From positions 18,447 through 82,446 of the forward strand of contig JAUNJZ010000005.1 of NCBI GenBank assembly GCA_030533085.1: 64,000 bases of DNA, read 5' to 3'. This DNA comes from Synergistaceae bacterium (GTDB lineage: Bacteria > Synergistota > Synergistia > Synergistales > Synergistaceae). Both the position numbers and the translations under genes were made by a program. The notes under the pieces were generated by a model. It made no database searches. It saw nothing but the letters and a program-made list of their open reading frames with translations, and was not told the DNA's origin. How positions within the stretch are numbered: position 1 is the stretch's first letter; each line of letters starts with the position of its first letter. This document shows, piece by piece, positions 1 through 8,152 of the stretch.

Positions 1-375
1 TCTCATGCAGCGGCCGCGCCAGTACGGCTCGACGATTTTTTCATAAGTATCCATATCTTCCGGCGCGACGGTGTAGTTCTGCTGGGCGCGCGTCGTGAGA
101 ATTTCAAAGTCCTGTCTCGTATGGCAGGTAAGCTCGGGGAAGGTGGATACCGCTTTGGGTTTGGGGCCGCGCTCTCCGACTATAAGCTCATCCTTGCCGA
201 TGTATATCGTCTTCTTCTCGCAGATGTACTTGAAGTTGGCGGCGCGGAGCACCGGCATCGGCAGCTTGCCTTCGTTTTCACGGTAAAATTCTGTTTCAAG
301 AAGAGCCCTTTCAATGGAAATGGAGGGGTGCTGGTCAAAACTTTCGTCGCGGAGTTTCTGAATACGTTCGTTCAT
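1..375 (-). CDS. Glycyl radical enzyme, N-terminal part (runs off left edge)
   Basis: Only the first 125 codons lie in the window. The ATG at 375 follows GGAGG with an 8-base gap. The visible part carries ISIERALLETEFYR, DELIVGERG and FPELTCHT, the typical opening of pyruvate formate-lyase-like glycyl radical enzymes, and resembles the start of trans-4-hydroxy-L-proline dehydratase (HypD) more than classical PFL. The active-site Cys and the glycyl-radical loop lie outside, so the substrate cannot be named. The radical-SAM activase ends 42 bases upstream on the same strand, as expected for an enzyme/activase pair. Sure of the family, unsure of the reaction. Confidence 0.85.
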   Translation of the reverse strand, partial: MNERIQKLRDESFDQHPSISIERALLETEFYRENEGKLPMPVLRAANFKYICEKKTIYIGKDELIVGERGPKPKAVSTFPELTCHTRQDFEILTTRAQQNYTVAPEDMDTYEKIVEPYWRGRCMR

Positions 376-417
376 TGCTGTTACCTCCCTGAAATTATTG
401 TCTCTATAAAAACGGCG

Positions 418-1323
418 CTAACCGCCGATATGTACCTTTAAGCCGTAATCTTCCAGTATCCTGGCCGCGCGGCGCGTCTGGTTCTCCGTGGGCGGCAGCA
501 GGTCGTTCAGCCTGTATTCCATGTGCCAGCGGTCATGCTTGCCCTTCGCCACGGTATGATACGGAAGGATGTTCACGCCGGTGATTCCCTTGAGCGGGCG
601 GACGAAAGCGCCGAGCGCTCTGATGTTTTCGTCGTCGCTGTTAAGCCCGGGCATGAAGGGGACGCGGATATTTATCTTCGCTCCCGCCTCCGATATTGCG
701 CGCAGGTTCTCAAGTATTACGACATTGTCCACGCCGGTATATTCCTTGTGTTTATCAGGATCCATATGCTTCAGGTCGTAAAGATAAAGGTCGGCGCGCT
801 TGACGGAATCGACGATCACGCTCCTGCTCACAAAGCCGCAGGTATCGACGGCCCGATGATATCCCGCCGCCCCGCAGGCATCGAGCGCCTCAAAGAGAAA
901 TTCCGGCTGCATGAACGGCTCGCCGCCGGAGAAGGTGACTCCGCCTCCGTCGCGGAAGAATATTTCATCCTTATTCAGCCGCTTCATCAGCTCGTCCACG
1001 CTGTAACGCACGCCGCACAGCTCGCGCGCCTCAGGGGGGCATACCTCGCAGCATTTGCCGCAGCCGCCGCAGAGCCCGTCGTCCGTTGCCAGCCCGCCGT
1101 CAAGCACGGATATCGCCCCATTCGGGCAGCTTTTGACGCAGGCGCCGCAGCCGATGCACCTTTCGCCGCGGAAGAGCACCGACGGAGTCACTGACTGGCT
1201 TTCGGGGTTATGACACCACCAGCAGGCCAGCGGGCACCCCTTGAGATGTACTGTGGTGCGTGTGCCTGGGCCGTCATGTATCGAATATTTTTTTATATCA
1301 AAAACAATTCCGCTTTTACTCAC
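418..1323 (-). CDS. Glycyl-radical enzyme activating enzyme (radical SAM)
   Basis: About 301 aa. It should use SAM and a [4Fe-4S] cluster to install the glycyl radical in the enzyme encoded just downstream. The radical-SAM motif CPLACWWC gives Cys30, Cys34 and Cys37. An inserted two-cluster ferredoxin domain follows (CIGCGACVKSC near 56-66 and CGGCGKCCEVC near 85-95), as in HypD/PflD-type activases. A GTG start at 1323 is chosen because the protein then begins at the conserved SGIVFDIKKYSIHDGPGTR region, with a G-rich AGGAGGGG tract upstream; an ATG at 1353 would add ten unconserved residues. It overlaps the end of the regulator gene by 8 bases, so the two are probably cotranscribed. Confidence 0.93.
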   Translation of the reverse strand: MSKSGIVFDIKKYSIHDGPGTRTTVHLKGCPLACWWCHNPESQSVTPSVLFRGERCIGCGACVKSCPNGAISVLDGGLATDDGLCGGCGKCCEVCPPEARELCGVRYSVDELMKRLNKDEIFFRDGGGVTFSGGEPFMQPEFLFEALDACGAAGYHRAVDTCGFVSRSVIVDSVKRADLYLYDLKHMDPDKHKEYTGVDNVVILENLRAISEAGAKINIRVPFMPGLNSDDENIRALGAFVRPLKGITGVNILPYHTVAKGKHDRWHMEYRLNDLLPPTENQTRRAARILEDYGLKVHIGG

Positions 1324-2032
1324 CTGCGCCGTTCCCCTCCTCCGAAAGATCAAGGTCGAAATGTCTGGAAAAATAATATTTGCGGATAAATCGCTCCTGA
1401 ACGGAGAAGGACCAGTGAACGTCGCGGATATAGTCGGCGGCTCCGTTAAAATCCTGCTTCCGAAGCAGATCTATCATGCATTCATGTTCTTCAAGGGAGT
1501 GAAGCTCCCACTCTTTTACAAAGGACTTGTTTCTTGGAAAATCATAAAGACGCTCCTTGCGTATCTTTATCGAATGAAGCATCTCGGAGTTGTCGGACAT
1601 GTCGAGATAGACGTTGTGAAATTTCAGGTTGGCGTCGTAAAAGACGGAAAAATTATCCTGATCCAGCGCCTTCCTCATCTGCTGGTTATACTTTTCCATC
1701 TGGTCGGCGTCGCTCTCGCGGAAGCGCACCGCTACAAGCACGAGCGTGGCGGCTTCAAGCGCGCCGAGGATCTCGTAGATGTTGCGTATCTTTTCCAGCG
1801 TCAGCGCGTTCACAACGACGCCGCGCCGCGGAAAGATGGTGACGAAGCCCTCTGATTCCAGCTGAAAGAGCGCGTCGCGGAGAGGAGTCCGGCTCATGCC
1901 CAGCTCACGGCTGATGTCGTTCAGATTGAGAAAGGAGCCTGGGCGTATCCGTCCCTCGTTCATCTGAATACGGAGATAGTCGTAGACCTGTTCCCTCAGC
2001 GATTTTAATGTGAAATGCGACTCACATGTCAT
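1316..2032 (-). CDS. GntR-family transcriptional regulator (FCD type)
   Basis: About 238 aa. The N-terminal winged helix-turn-helix is plain (REQVYDYLRIQMNEG, then SRELGMSRTPLRDAL and LESEGFVTIFPRRG). The rest is a helical FCD ligand-binding domain with metal-site-like histidines (FYDANLKFHNVYL, ECMIDLL). These proteins usually repress a neighbouring catabolic operon until a small acid binds. Here it heads the activase/glycyl radical enzyme operon, so it is the likely local regulator. Start at ATG 2032 (GGGGAAGAATTTTATG) rather than 2068, which has no ribosome site and adds 12 poorly conserved residues. Confidence 0.9.
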   Translation of the reverse strand: MTCESHFTLKSLREQVYDYLRIQMNEGRIRPGSFLNLNDISRELGMSRTPLRDALFQLESEGFVTIFPRRGVVVNALTLEKIRNIYEILGALEAATLVLVAVRFRESDADQMEKYNQQMRKALDQDNFSVFYDANLKFHNVYLDMSDNSEMLHSIKIRKERLYDFPRNKSFVKEWELHSLEEHECMIDLLRKQDFNGAADYIRDVHWSFSVQERFIRKYYFSRHFDLDLSEEGNGAGE

Positions 2033-2285
2033 AAAATTCTTCCCCTTCCAGTAAAGTAATTGTCGCACAGATATATCAGGCTGTCAAGATATTCTAAAAG
2101 ATATTTTCATCAGTCTGAGCTGTTCATTTCAATAATTCTGTGATATCCGTGTTTTTTCAAGCATCTCGCCTTCTGCGCCGTGATATTTTTCTAATTATTC
2201 CATACAGGCTTATCAAATGCCTTCCAGCTGATATGATATATTATAAAACAATATCCACTTTGTTGAATAATAATCAAAATAAATG

Positions 2286-2314
2286 ATTACAGCTCTGAAA
2301 AAAAAGGTTATACT
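2286..2314 (+). promoter_or_regulatory. Putative sigma-70 promoter upstream of aminotransferase
   Basis: ATTACA (2286-2291), 17-base spacer, TATACT (2309-2314). It sits in the AT-rich 351-base gap between the divergent GntR gene (start 2032) and the aminotransferase (start 2384). No leader peptide, terminator or other gene was found in the rest of the gap. Confidence 0.4.
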
Positions 2315-2383
2315 GTATAGATAAGGTGATATATTGGCTCATTGTGACGCAGGGAAATTCTAAAGACGAAAGGGGAAACCTTG

Positions 2384-3517
2384 ATGAGGATTCAGACATT
2401 CAAACTTGAACGACTATTTGCGCGCTACGGGGCGATGGCAGAGTACATGCTGAGCCAGTCGTCATGTCAGGGCTGCTCCATGCAGGAAATACTCGACATG
2501 GCCGACCCCGAGTGTAAAAAACTCTGGGACAACCTGAGCCTCGGCTACACAAGACCGGAGGGCTTCCTCCCTCTGCGCGAGGCCATAGCGACACGTTATA
2601 CCTCCATCCGCCCGAACGACATACTGGAACTTACGCCGGAAGAGGGCATTTTCATCTTTATGAACAATATGCTGGAGGCGGGCGACGAAGTTATAGTGAT
2701 GCACCCGACGATGCCGTCGCTCTACGAGATCCCGCGCGCGCTCGGCTGCAAGGTCATCAAATGGCCGCTGGAGGTAACGAGCTGGGGCTGGCGGCTTGAC
2801 GTGAGCTTCCTCGCGGAAAATATATCTCCCAAGACGAAGATGCTGATCCTCAACATCCCAAACAACCCCACAGGATATATACCGGTGCGCACGGAGATGG
2901 ACAGAATACTCAACATAGCGGACCGCATGGGGACATGGGTCTTCAACGAAGAGACCTACCGCGGCATGGAACACGACCCCGCGGCGGCGCTGCCGTCGCT
3001 GGCGGACATCTATCCGCGCGCGACTGTCGTCGGCGGCCTGAACAAGTACGGACTGCCCGGCACGCGCATGGGCTGGCTGGCCTCCAAGAACCGCCGGATA
3101 ATAGAGGACTGCGCCGGCTATAAAGATTACACGACATATTGCAACAACGCCCCCGGAGAGGTGCTTGCCACTATCGCGATGAGAAACGCAAGCGACCTGC
3201 TCCAGCGCAACCATAAGATAGTGCTGGAGAATCTGAATCTCGCAGAGGCATTCTTCAAGAAGCACCGCGGCCTCTTCCAGTGGGTACAGCCGAACGGCGG
3301 AGCGACCGCCTTCCCGCGCCTGCTGCCGCCATTCGACGTGACGGAGATGTGCGAGCGGGCGATGAATGAGAAAAAGCTGCTGATAATCGGCGAACGCGCC
3401 TTCGGACTCAGCACAAACCATTTCCGCGTCGGCCTCGGGCGGCTTGACTTCAGCAAGGCTCTGGCTGTCTTCTCCGACATCGTAGAGCAGATGGAAGCCG
3501 AAAAGGAAAAGAAATAA
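2384..3517 (+). CDS. PLP-dependent aminotransferase, fold type I (class I/II)
   Basis: About 377 aa. Fold-type-I signatures are present: NIPNNPTGYIP for the substrate/PLP pocket, an acid-aromatic pair in FNEETYRGM, and the PLP lysine in GLNKYGLPGTRMGW (Lys221). The Lys-Tyr-Gly-Leu-Pro-Gly arrangement recalls the capreomycidine synthase/VioD-like subgroup rather than ordinary aspartate aminotransferases, but the substrate cannot be set. Start at ATG 2384, 6 bases after AGGGGAAA; a TTG lies directly in front at 2381. It is followed 92 bases later by a second aminotransferase in the same direction. Confidence 0.85.
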   Translation: MRIQTFKLERLFARYGAMAEYMLSQSSCQGCSMQEILDMADPECKKLWDNLSLGYTRPEGFLPLREAIATRYTSIRPNDILELTPEEGIFIFMNNMLEAGDEVIVMHPTMPSLYEIPRALGCKVIKWPLEVTSWGWRLDVSFLAENISPKTKMLILNIPNNPTGYIPVRTEMDRILNIADRMGTWVFNEETYRGMEHDPAAALPSLADIYPRATVVGGLNKYGLPGTRMGWLASKNRRIIEDCAGYKDYTTYCNNAPGEVLATIAMRNASDLLQRNHKIVLENLNLAEAFFKKHRGLFQWVQPNGGATAFPRLLPPFDVTEMCERAMNEKKLLIIGERAFGLSTNHFRVGLGRLDFSKALAVFSDIVEQMEAEKEKK

Positions 3518-3609
3518 CGGCCGCCTTCCGGCGAAGGGGCGGCATTCCTTCGCCGGGGCCGGTATATAAAGAGATACAGAAGCACGATTTTATCAAGGAG
3601 TGATGCAAC

Positions 3610-4779
3610 ATGCGCTATTCAAACAGAATCATGAACACCCCCTCTTCTTTCATACGCGATATACTGAAAGTGACCGGAGACCCGAGCGTAACCTCATTCG
3701 CAGGAGGGCTGCCGAATCCGATATCCTTCCCTCAGGAGGCTCTTAAAGAGTCCGCCTGCCGGATCATCGACAACGAGGGCGGAAAGGTATTCCAGTATTC
3801 CATGACAGAGGGCTACGTACCGCTGCGTCAGTTCGTCGCCGACAAGTACAACAAAAACTTCGGCCTCAGCCTGACGCCGGAAAACGTACTGATCACGACC
3901 GGTTCGCAGCAGGCCCTTGACCTCATCGCGAAGATACTGCTCAATAAAGGAGACCGCGTCATCATCGAAGAGCCGGGATATCTCGGAGCGATACAGGCCT
4001 TTACCATGTTCGAGCCTGAATTTCTCCCCGTGACGCTCGAGGAGGACGGCCTCAACCTCGAAGAGCTGGAAGAGGCGCTCAAAAAGGATCGCGTAAAGTT
4101 CGCCTACGTCGTACCGAACTTCCAGAATCCGACCGGCCTTACATACACGAAAGAGCGCCGCGAGGCGGTTTTCGCGCTCTTTGACAAGTACGACACTGTG
4201 CTCGTCGAGGACGATCCATACGGAGAGCTGCGCTTCAAGGGAGAAAAGCTGCCCTACATCGGAGCGGGCAAACTGGCGCACAGCGTGCTGCTCGGCACCT
4301 TCTCAAAGACGGTAACGCCCGGAATGCGCCTCGGCTTCATAATCACGCAGGATAAAGAGCTGATGAACCATCTGGTCACGGCCAAGCAGTCAAGCGACCT
4401 CCACACAAACATATTCTCTCAGTACATGATCGCCGACTACCTCGCGCACAACGAGTATCAGAAGCATGTCGACAAGATAATCGCGCTCTACAAAGAGCAG
4501 GCTGAGGCGATGCTCGGCGCGATGAAGGAATACTTCCCGGCCGACGTGAAATATACAGAGCCAGAGGGGGGCATGTTCATCTGGGTCACGCTGCCCGAAG
4601 GACGCTCCGCGCTGGATCTCTTCCACAAAGCCATGGAAAAGAAGGTCGCCTTCGTCCCAGGAGACCCCTTCTACTGCGGCAAAAGCGGCGTCAACACATT
4701 CCGCCTCAACTACACGAACTCCACGCCGGAGGTCATCCGCGAGGGCATCAGACGCCTCGCAGAGAGCATAAAGGAATAA
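3610..4779 (+). CDS. PLP-dependent aminotransferase (LysN/2-aminoadipate type)
   Basis: 389 aa, full length. Motifs run in the usual order: SFAGGLPNP near the start, TTGSQQALDL, the PLP Asn in VVPNFQNPTGL, DDPYGELRF, and the Schiff-base lysine in TFSKTVTPGMRLG (Lys233). This set is typical of multi-substrate aminotransferases of the LysN/aromatic/branched-chain group. ATG 3610 has AAGGAG ten bases upstream. With the preceding aminotransferase it probably opens amino-acid fermentation pathways. A strong terminator follows at 4808. Confidence 0.9.
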   Translation: MRYSNRIMNTPSSFIRDILKVTGDPSVTSFAGGLPNPISFPQEALKESACRIIDNEGGKVFQYSMTEGYVPLRQFVADKYNKNFGLSLTPENVLITTGSQQALDLIAKILLNKGDRVIIEEPGYLGAIQAFTMFEPEFLPVTLEEDGLNLEELEEALKKDRVKFAYVVPNFQNPTGLTYTKERREAVFALFDKYDTVLVEDDPYGELRFKGEKLPYIGAGKLAHSVLLGTFSKTVTPGMRLGFIITQDKELMNHLVTAKQSSDLHTNIFSQYMIADYLAHNEYQKHVDKIIALYKEQAEAMLGAMKEYFPADVKYTEPEGGMFIWVTLPEGRSALDLFHKAMEKKVAFVPGDPFYCGKSGVNTFRLNYTNSTPEVIREGIRRLAESIKE

Positions 4780-4807
4780 AAAGCGCCTCTGCTCTAATAG
4801 CCGGACG

Positions 4808-4836
4808 GCCCCGCCCATCGAGGCGGGGCTTTTTTT
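4808..4836 (+). terminator. Rho-independent terminator after second aminotransferase
   Basis: Perfect 8-bp GCCCCGCC/GGCGGGGC stem, 6-base loop, then seven T. It closes the aminotransferase unit. Confidence 0.9.
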
Positions 4837-4882
4837 GTGGGCGGAGTCCCTTCGCCAATATCAATTTTTTGTTCCTCAACTG

Positions 4883-4902
4883 TCAAATTTAGTGTACAAT
4901 AA
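4883..4902 (+). promoter_or_regulatory. Promoter/operator element A (matches element B at 5746)
   Basis: A 20-base element begins TCAAATT and ends ACAATAA; the TACAAT inside it (4895-4900) fits a -10 box for the regulator gene starting at 4925. The same ends with the same spacing recur at 5746-5765 before the dehydrogenase operon, 15 of 20 bases alike. The -35 match here is poor (TTCCTC), as expected for a regulated promoter. Confidence 0.4.
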
Positions 4903-4924
4903 AAGAGAAGAGGGGGCGGCGGCG

Positions 4925-5638
4925 ATGAAAACGATCCAGAAAATGAACCCGAAATTAAAAATCTTAATTCCAGTCGTTCAAGGGCTGGCTAAAGTCCTTG
5001 GCAAAGACTACGAGGTGAATCTTCACGACGTGTCAATGCCGGAACAGTCGCTCGTCATCTGCGAAAACGCCCACGTCACGGGACGCCGCGAGGGAGGGCC
5101 GATGACGGACTTCGGACTCTTCATGCTCCAGTCCGAAGAATACCAGAGCAGAGACGGCATCTATAACTATCTCGCGAAAAACAACCGCGGCGAGCTGATA
5201 AAATGCAGCTGCATCTTCATCCGCGACGAAAACGAAAAAATCATCGGCTTCCTCTGCGTCAACTACGACCTGAAAAAGGCAATAGCGGCTCAGGAGCTGA
5301 TAGAAGCTCTGGTCAATGTGGACATGGGCAGGATAGAGCAATATCCGGAGAGCTTCGAGCAGCCGGACGAGCCGCGCGGCAGATTTCCGGAGCCGGTGCG
5401 GGAGTCCTTCGCGCAGGATCTTGAAGAGGTCGTCGGCGACTCGCTGACACAGGTCAGAAAAAAAGTGGGCAAGCCCTTCAAATACCTCACGAAGCCGGAG
5501 AAAAAGCAGGTAATAAAGGAGCTGCACGACAGAGGCTTCTTCCTGCTCAAAGGCTCCGTCGACACTCTGGCCGCCGAAATGGGCAACACCAAATTCACCA
5601 TTTACGCATACATCAGAGATATACAGAAAAAAGATTGA
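4925..5638 (+). CDS. YheO-like PAS and helix-turn-helix transcriptional regulator
   Basis: About 237 aa. Residues roughly 14-125 form the YheO-type PAS-like domain (VVQGLAKVLGKDYEVNLHD through IIGFLCVNYDLKKA). The C-terminal part, roughly 185-235, is a helix-turn-helix domain of the HTH_22 type (LHDRGFFLLKGSVDTLAAEM, then FTIYAYIRDIQ). Such proteins sense small molecules and act on neighbouring amino-acid catabolic genes. Start at ATG 4925 after GAGGGGGCGG; in-frame upstream codons lie over the preceding terminator. It stands alone between two transcription units and probably controls the operon starting at 5906. Confidence 0.85.
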   Translation: MKTIQKMNPKLKILIPVVQGLAKVLGKDYEVNLHDVSMPEQSLVICENAHVTGRREGGPMTDFGLFMLQSEEYQSRDGIYNYLAKNNRGELIKCSCIFIRDENEKIIGFLCVNYDLKKAIAAQELIEALVNVDMGRIEQYPESFEQPDEPRGRFPEPVRESFAQDLEEVVGDSLTQVRKKVGKPFKYLTKPEKKQVIKELHDRGFFLLKGSVDTLAAEMGNTKFTIYAYIRDIQKKD

Positions 5639-5734
5639 AAGCACCCTCATATAGGGAAAAATGCTTAGTTTTTTATTGAGAAAACGGCCTTTGCCTGTTA
5701 TATTATTTTTTTAGTGTAATTTAAAGCTTCTGTC

Positions 5735-5765
5735 TTGACAAAATTTCAAATTAGACGCACAATAA
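5735..5765 (+). promoter_or_regulatory. Promoter B for the FAD/Fe-S dehydrogenase operon
   Basis: Perfect -35 TTGACA (5735-5740), 17-base spacer, CACAAT (5758-5763). It overlaps the 20-base element (5746-5765) shared with the promoter of the upstream regulator. The transcript would have a leader of about 135 bases with no clear hairpin. The rest of the 267-base gap shows nothing else. Confidence 0.55.
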
Positions 5766-5905
5766 TCTAAGTAATCATCAAAAAATTGACGGAGGGAATC
5801 ATTTTTTTGATGTACAGATATCTTCACGGCATTTCATTAAGTTCATTCAGCATCAGCCATGCCGGTCCTTCACTGCCGGCATAACACCAAGGAGGGAGAG
5901 GGGTC

Positions 5906-6226
5906 ATGGAACTAATCAAGAACCACCCGATACTGGAATACGCGCACGGAGAAGAGGTAACGTTCACCTTCGACGGAAAGGAACTGAAGGGGTACGCGGG
6001 AGAGCCGATAGCGATGGCGCTGCACGCGAACGGAGTTCATATTTATCGAGTAACGCCGGAGATGAAGCGCACGCGGGGATTTTTCTGCGCCATAGGCAAG
6101 TGCAGCTCCTGCTTCATGGTGGTGGACGGAGTCCCGAACGTCCGCACCTGCGTCACGCCGCTTACGGCGGGGATGAAGGTAGAGACGCAGAAGGACAAGG
6201 GGCGAGTCCCCCTGGAAGTATGCTAG
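5906..6226 (+). CDS. [2Fe-2S]-binding subunit, HcnA/sarcosine oxidase-like
   Basis: 106 aa. A plant-type ferredoxin fold (Fer2_4) with the cluster cysteines spaced C-x4-C-x2-C-x12-C (Cys61, 66, 69 and 82). The family supplies the small Fe-S subunit of heterotetrameric sarcosine oxidase, hydrogen cyanide synthase (HcnA), opine oxidases and D-hydroxyproline or proline dehydrogenases. GGAGGGAGAGG lies just before the ATG. First gene of a tight five-gene operon (gaps 1-15 bases); it should pass electrons between the flavin subunits. Confidence 0.9.
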   Translation: MELIKNHPILEYAHGEEVTFTFDGKELKGYAGEPIAMALHANGVHIYRVTPEMKRTRGFFCAIGKCSSCFMVVDGVPNVRTCVTPLTAGMKVETQKDKGRVPLEVC

Positions 6227-6241
6227 GGAGGGATATGTGAG

Positions 6242-7342
6242 ATGAAAAAAGTGTATGAGACAGACCTCCTGGTAATAGGCGGCGGAGCGGCCGGTCTTTG
6301 CGCGGCGGCGGAAGCGGCCGGAGCCGGAGCGCAGGTGACGGTGATAGAAAGCGACCTTCATCCCGGCGGACAGCTTGTGAAGCAGACGCATAAGTTTTTC
6401 GGTTCCAAAGACGAATATGCTGGTACGCGCGGCTACAAGATAGCGGATATTCTTCTTGACGAGATCAAAGCTCTCGGCGACAAGGTAAAGATCAACTGCA
6501 ACACGACGGTAACTGGCTGCTATCCCGAAGACGGCGTATACACCGTAATGGAGGGAGAGGAGAACTACTACCGAGTCAAGGCGAAGAAGACGGTAATAGC
6601 GACGGGAGCGCAGGAGCGCATGATCCCCTTCCCCAACAACGACCTCCCCGGAGTCTACGGAGCGGGAGCAGTCCAGACGCTGATGAACGTCTACGGAGTA
6701 GTTCCCGGCAAGCGGGTCGTCATGGTCGGAGCCGGCAACATCGGCCTCATAGTCAGCTACCAGCTGACCCAGGCGGGAGTCGAAGTCGCGGCGGTAGTGG
6801 AAGCCATGCCCAAGATAGGCGGCTACTGGGTTCACGCGGCGAAAATAAGACGCCTTGGCATCCCCATCCTGCTGAGACACACAGTAGTCGAGGCGATAGG
6901 CGACAAAGTTCTTGAAGGCGCAGTCATCCAGGGACTTGACGACAAATTCCAGCTTATAGGCGAGCCTCAGACGATAGACTGCGACATCATCTGCATGGCG
7001 GTAGGGCTCACCCCGACGACGGAACTCTTCTGGCAGGCCGGCTGCAAAATGCAGTACGTTCCGCAGCTCTGCGGCTACGTTCCCTTCAGAGACGGAGCGA
7101 TGCGCACCAGCAACCCCGACATCTGGGTAGCCGGAGACGCCTCCGGCATAGAAGAGGCCTCGGCTGCGATGGTAGAGGGGCGCATAGCCGGCCACTCAGC
7201 GGCCAAAGCGCTTGGGCTGAAAGTAGAAGACAAGAAATTTGACGAATACTGGACGAGACTCCACCACCTCCGCGCGGGAGAAGTGGGAGAAAAAATCCTG
7301 GCCGGAATCAACCAGGTACTCGTCAGCGGATGGGAGGCGTAA
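6242..7342 (+). CDS. NAD(P)/FAD-dependent oxidoreductase, HcnB/opine oxidase A-like
   Basis: 366 aa. Two Rossmann motifs: FAD-binding GGGAAGL at residues 13-19 and a second dinucleotide motif VGAGNIGL in the middle, as in pyridine-nucleotide disulfide oxidoreductases. The C-terminal WVAGDASG is the usual FAD ribityl contact. In related complexes (HcnB, archaeal ProDH alpha subunit) this subunit moves electrons from the amine-oxidising flavin to NAD or another acceptor. It ends three bases before the next start. Confidence 0.9.
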   Translation: MKKVYETDLLVIGGGAAGLCAAAEAAGAGAQVTVIESDLHPGGQLVKQTHKFFGSKDEYAGTRGYKIADILLDEIKALGDKVKINCNTTVTGCYPEDGVYTVMEGEENYYRVKAKKTVIATGAQERMIPFPNNDLPGVYGAGAVQTLMNVYGVVPGKRVVMVGAGNIGLIVSYQLTQAGVEVAAVVEAMPKIGGYWVHAAKIRRLGIPILLRHTVVEAIGDKVLEGAVIQGLDDKFQLIGEPQTIDCDIICMAVGLTPTTELFWQAGCKMQYVPQLCGYVPFRDGAMRTSNPDIWVAGDASGIEEASAAMVEGRIAGHSAAKALGLKVEDKKFDEYWTRLHHLRAGEVGEKILAGINQVLVSGWEA

Positions 7343-7344
7343 AA

Positions 7345-7869
7345 ATGGGCTGCGCATGCAACTGTGAAGACAAAGAGAAACTATTCAACAGCGGAATCCT
7401 GGTGGAACACATAGAGGGAGCGATCCTTCCGCCGCGAGAGAAATGGGAAGCTAAAAAAGGCGGATACGTGGTAATAGAATGTCCGAAACGCATCCCCTGC
7501 AACCCCTGCTACACCAGCTGCCCGACCGGGGCTGTGCTTCCCTTTGAAGACATAAACGACACGCCGAAAATAGACTACGACAAATGCACCGGCTGCGGGA
7601 TATGCGTATCGAGATGCCCCGGACTTGCCTGCTTCGTGATAGACCTGAGCTACGCGGCGGACAAGGCTGTAATCAAACTTCCCTACGAGCTTCTTCCGCT
7701 GCCGGAAAAGGGCAAGACAGTGAAATGCCTGGACCGCGCCGGAAAAGAGATAGCGGAGGGAGAAGTCCTTGCCGTGACCGAACCGTCGAAAGACAAGACC
7801 TACGTGGTAAGCGTCGTGATCCCCAAAGAGCTTGCCGACGATATCCGTGCTGTGAAGGTGGTGTGCTGA
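7345..7869 (+). CDS. 4Fe-4S ferredoxin-type electron transfer subunit
   Basis: 174 aa. It carries an N-terminal CACNC run and two 4Fe-4S motifs, CPKRIPCNPCYTSCP and CTGCGICVSRCP, followed by a beta-rich tail. The ATG at 7345 is preferred to 7330 because GGGAGG (7332-7337) then sits 7 bases ahead of the start; using 7330 would bury that site inside the gene. It is an extra electron-transfer subunit within the dehydrogenase operon, between the NAD(P)/FAD subunit and the BFD-like protein. Physiological partner unknown. Confidence 0.88.
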   Translation: MGCACNCEDKEKLFNSGILVEHIEGAILPPREKWEAKKGGYVVIECPKRIPCNPCYTSCPTGAVLPFEDINDTPKIDYDKCTGCGICVSRCPGLACFVIDLSYAADKAVIKLPYELLPLPEKGKTVKCLDRAGKEIAEGEVLAVTEPSKDKTYVVSVVIPKELADDIRAVKVVC

Positions 7870-7870
7870 G

Positions 7871-8140
7871 ATGGCCAAAGCAAATGTTATTTGCCGCTGT
7901 GAAGAGATAGAAATAGAAGAGATCCGCGAATGGATAGCGCGCGGATACGACACATTCGACGAGCTGAAGAGAGAGCTGCGCGTCGGCATGGGCCCCTGTC
8001 AGGGGCGCGGCTGCCGCGACATCATCCTGCGTGAAATTTCCATTGCGACAGGCAAACCTGTCGCAGAGCTGGCGCCGGGCACAATGAGGCCGCCGGTAAA
8101 GCCGATAAAGCTCAGCCTCCTTGCTGAGGACTGCGAATAG
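7871..8140 (+). CDS. BFD-like [2Fe-2S]-binding subunit
   Basis: 89 aa. The BFD-type cysteine pattern is C-x-C ... C-x4-C (Cys8, 10, 43 and 48; CRC and GPCQGRGC). In oxidase and dehydrogenase complexes related to HcnBC and archaeal proline dehydrogenase, this domain is fused to the NAD(P)/FAD subunit or encoded separately, as here. It starts two bases after the ferredoxin stop and is probably translationally coupled to it. Confidence 0.87.
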   Translation: MAKANVICRCEEIEIEEIREWIARGYDTFDELKRELRVGMGPCQGRGCRDIILREISIATGKPVAELAPGTMRPPVKPIKLSLLAEDCE

Positions 8141-8152
8141 GAGGTGCAGAAT

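Noticed and set aside
5912..7195. 427-codon minus-strand frame opposite the dehydrogenase genes
   Set aside because: Antisense to two clearly real subunit genes; no family resemblance.
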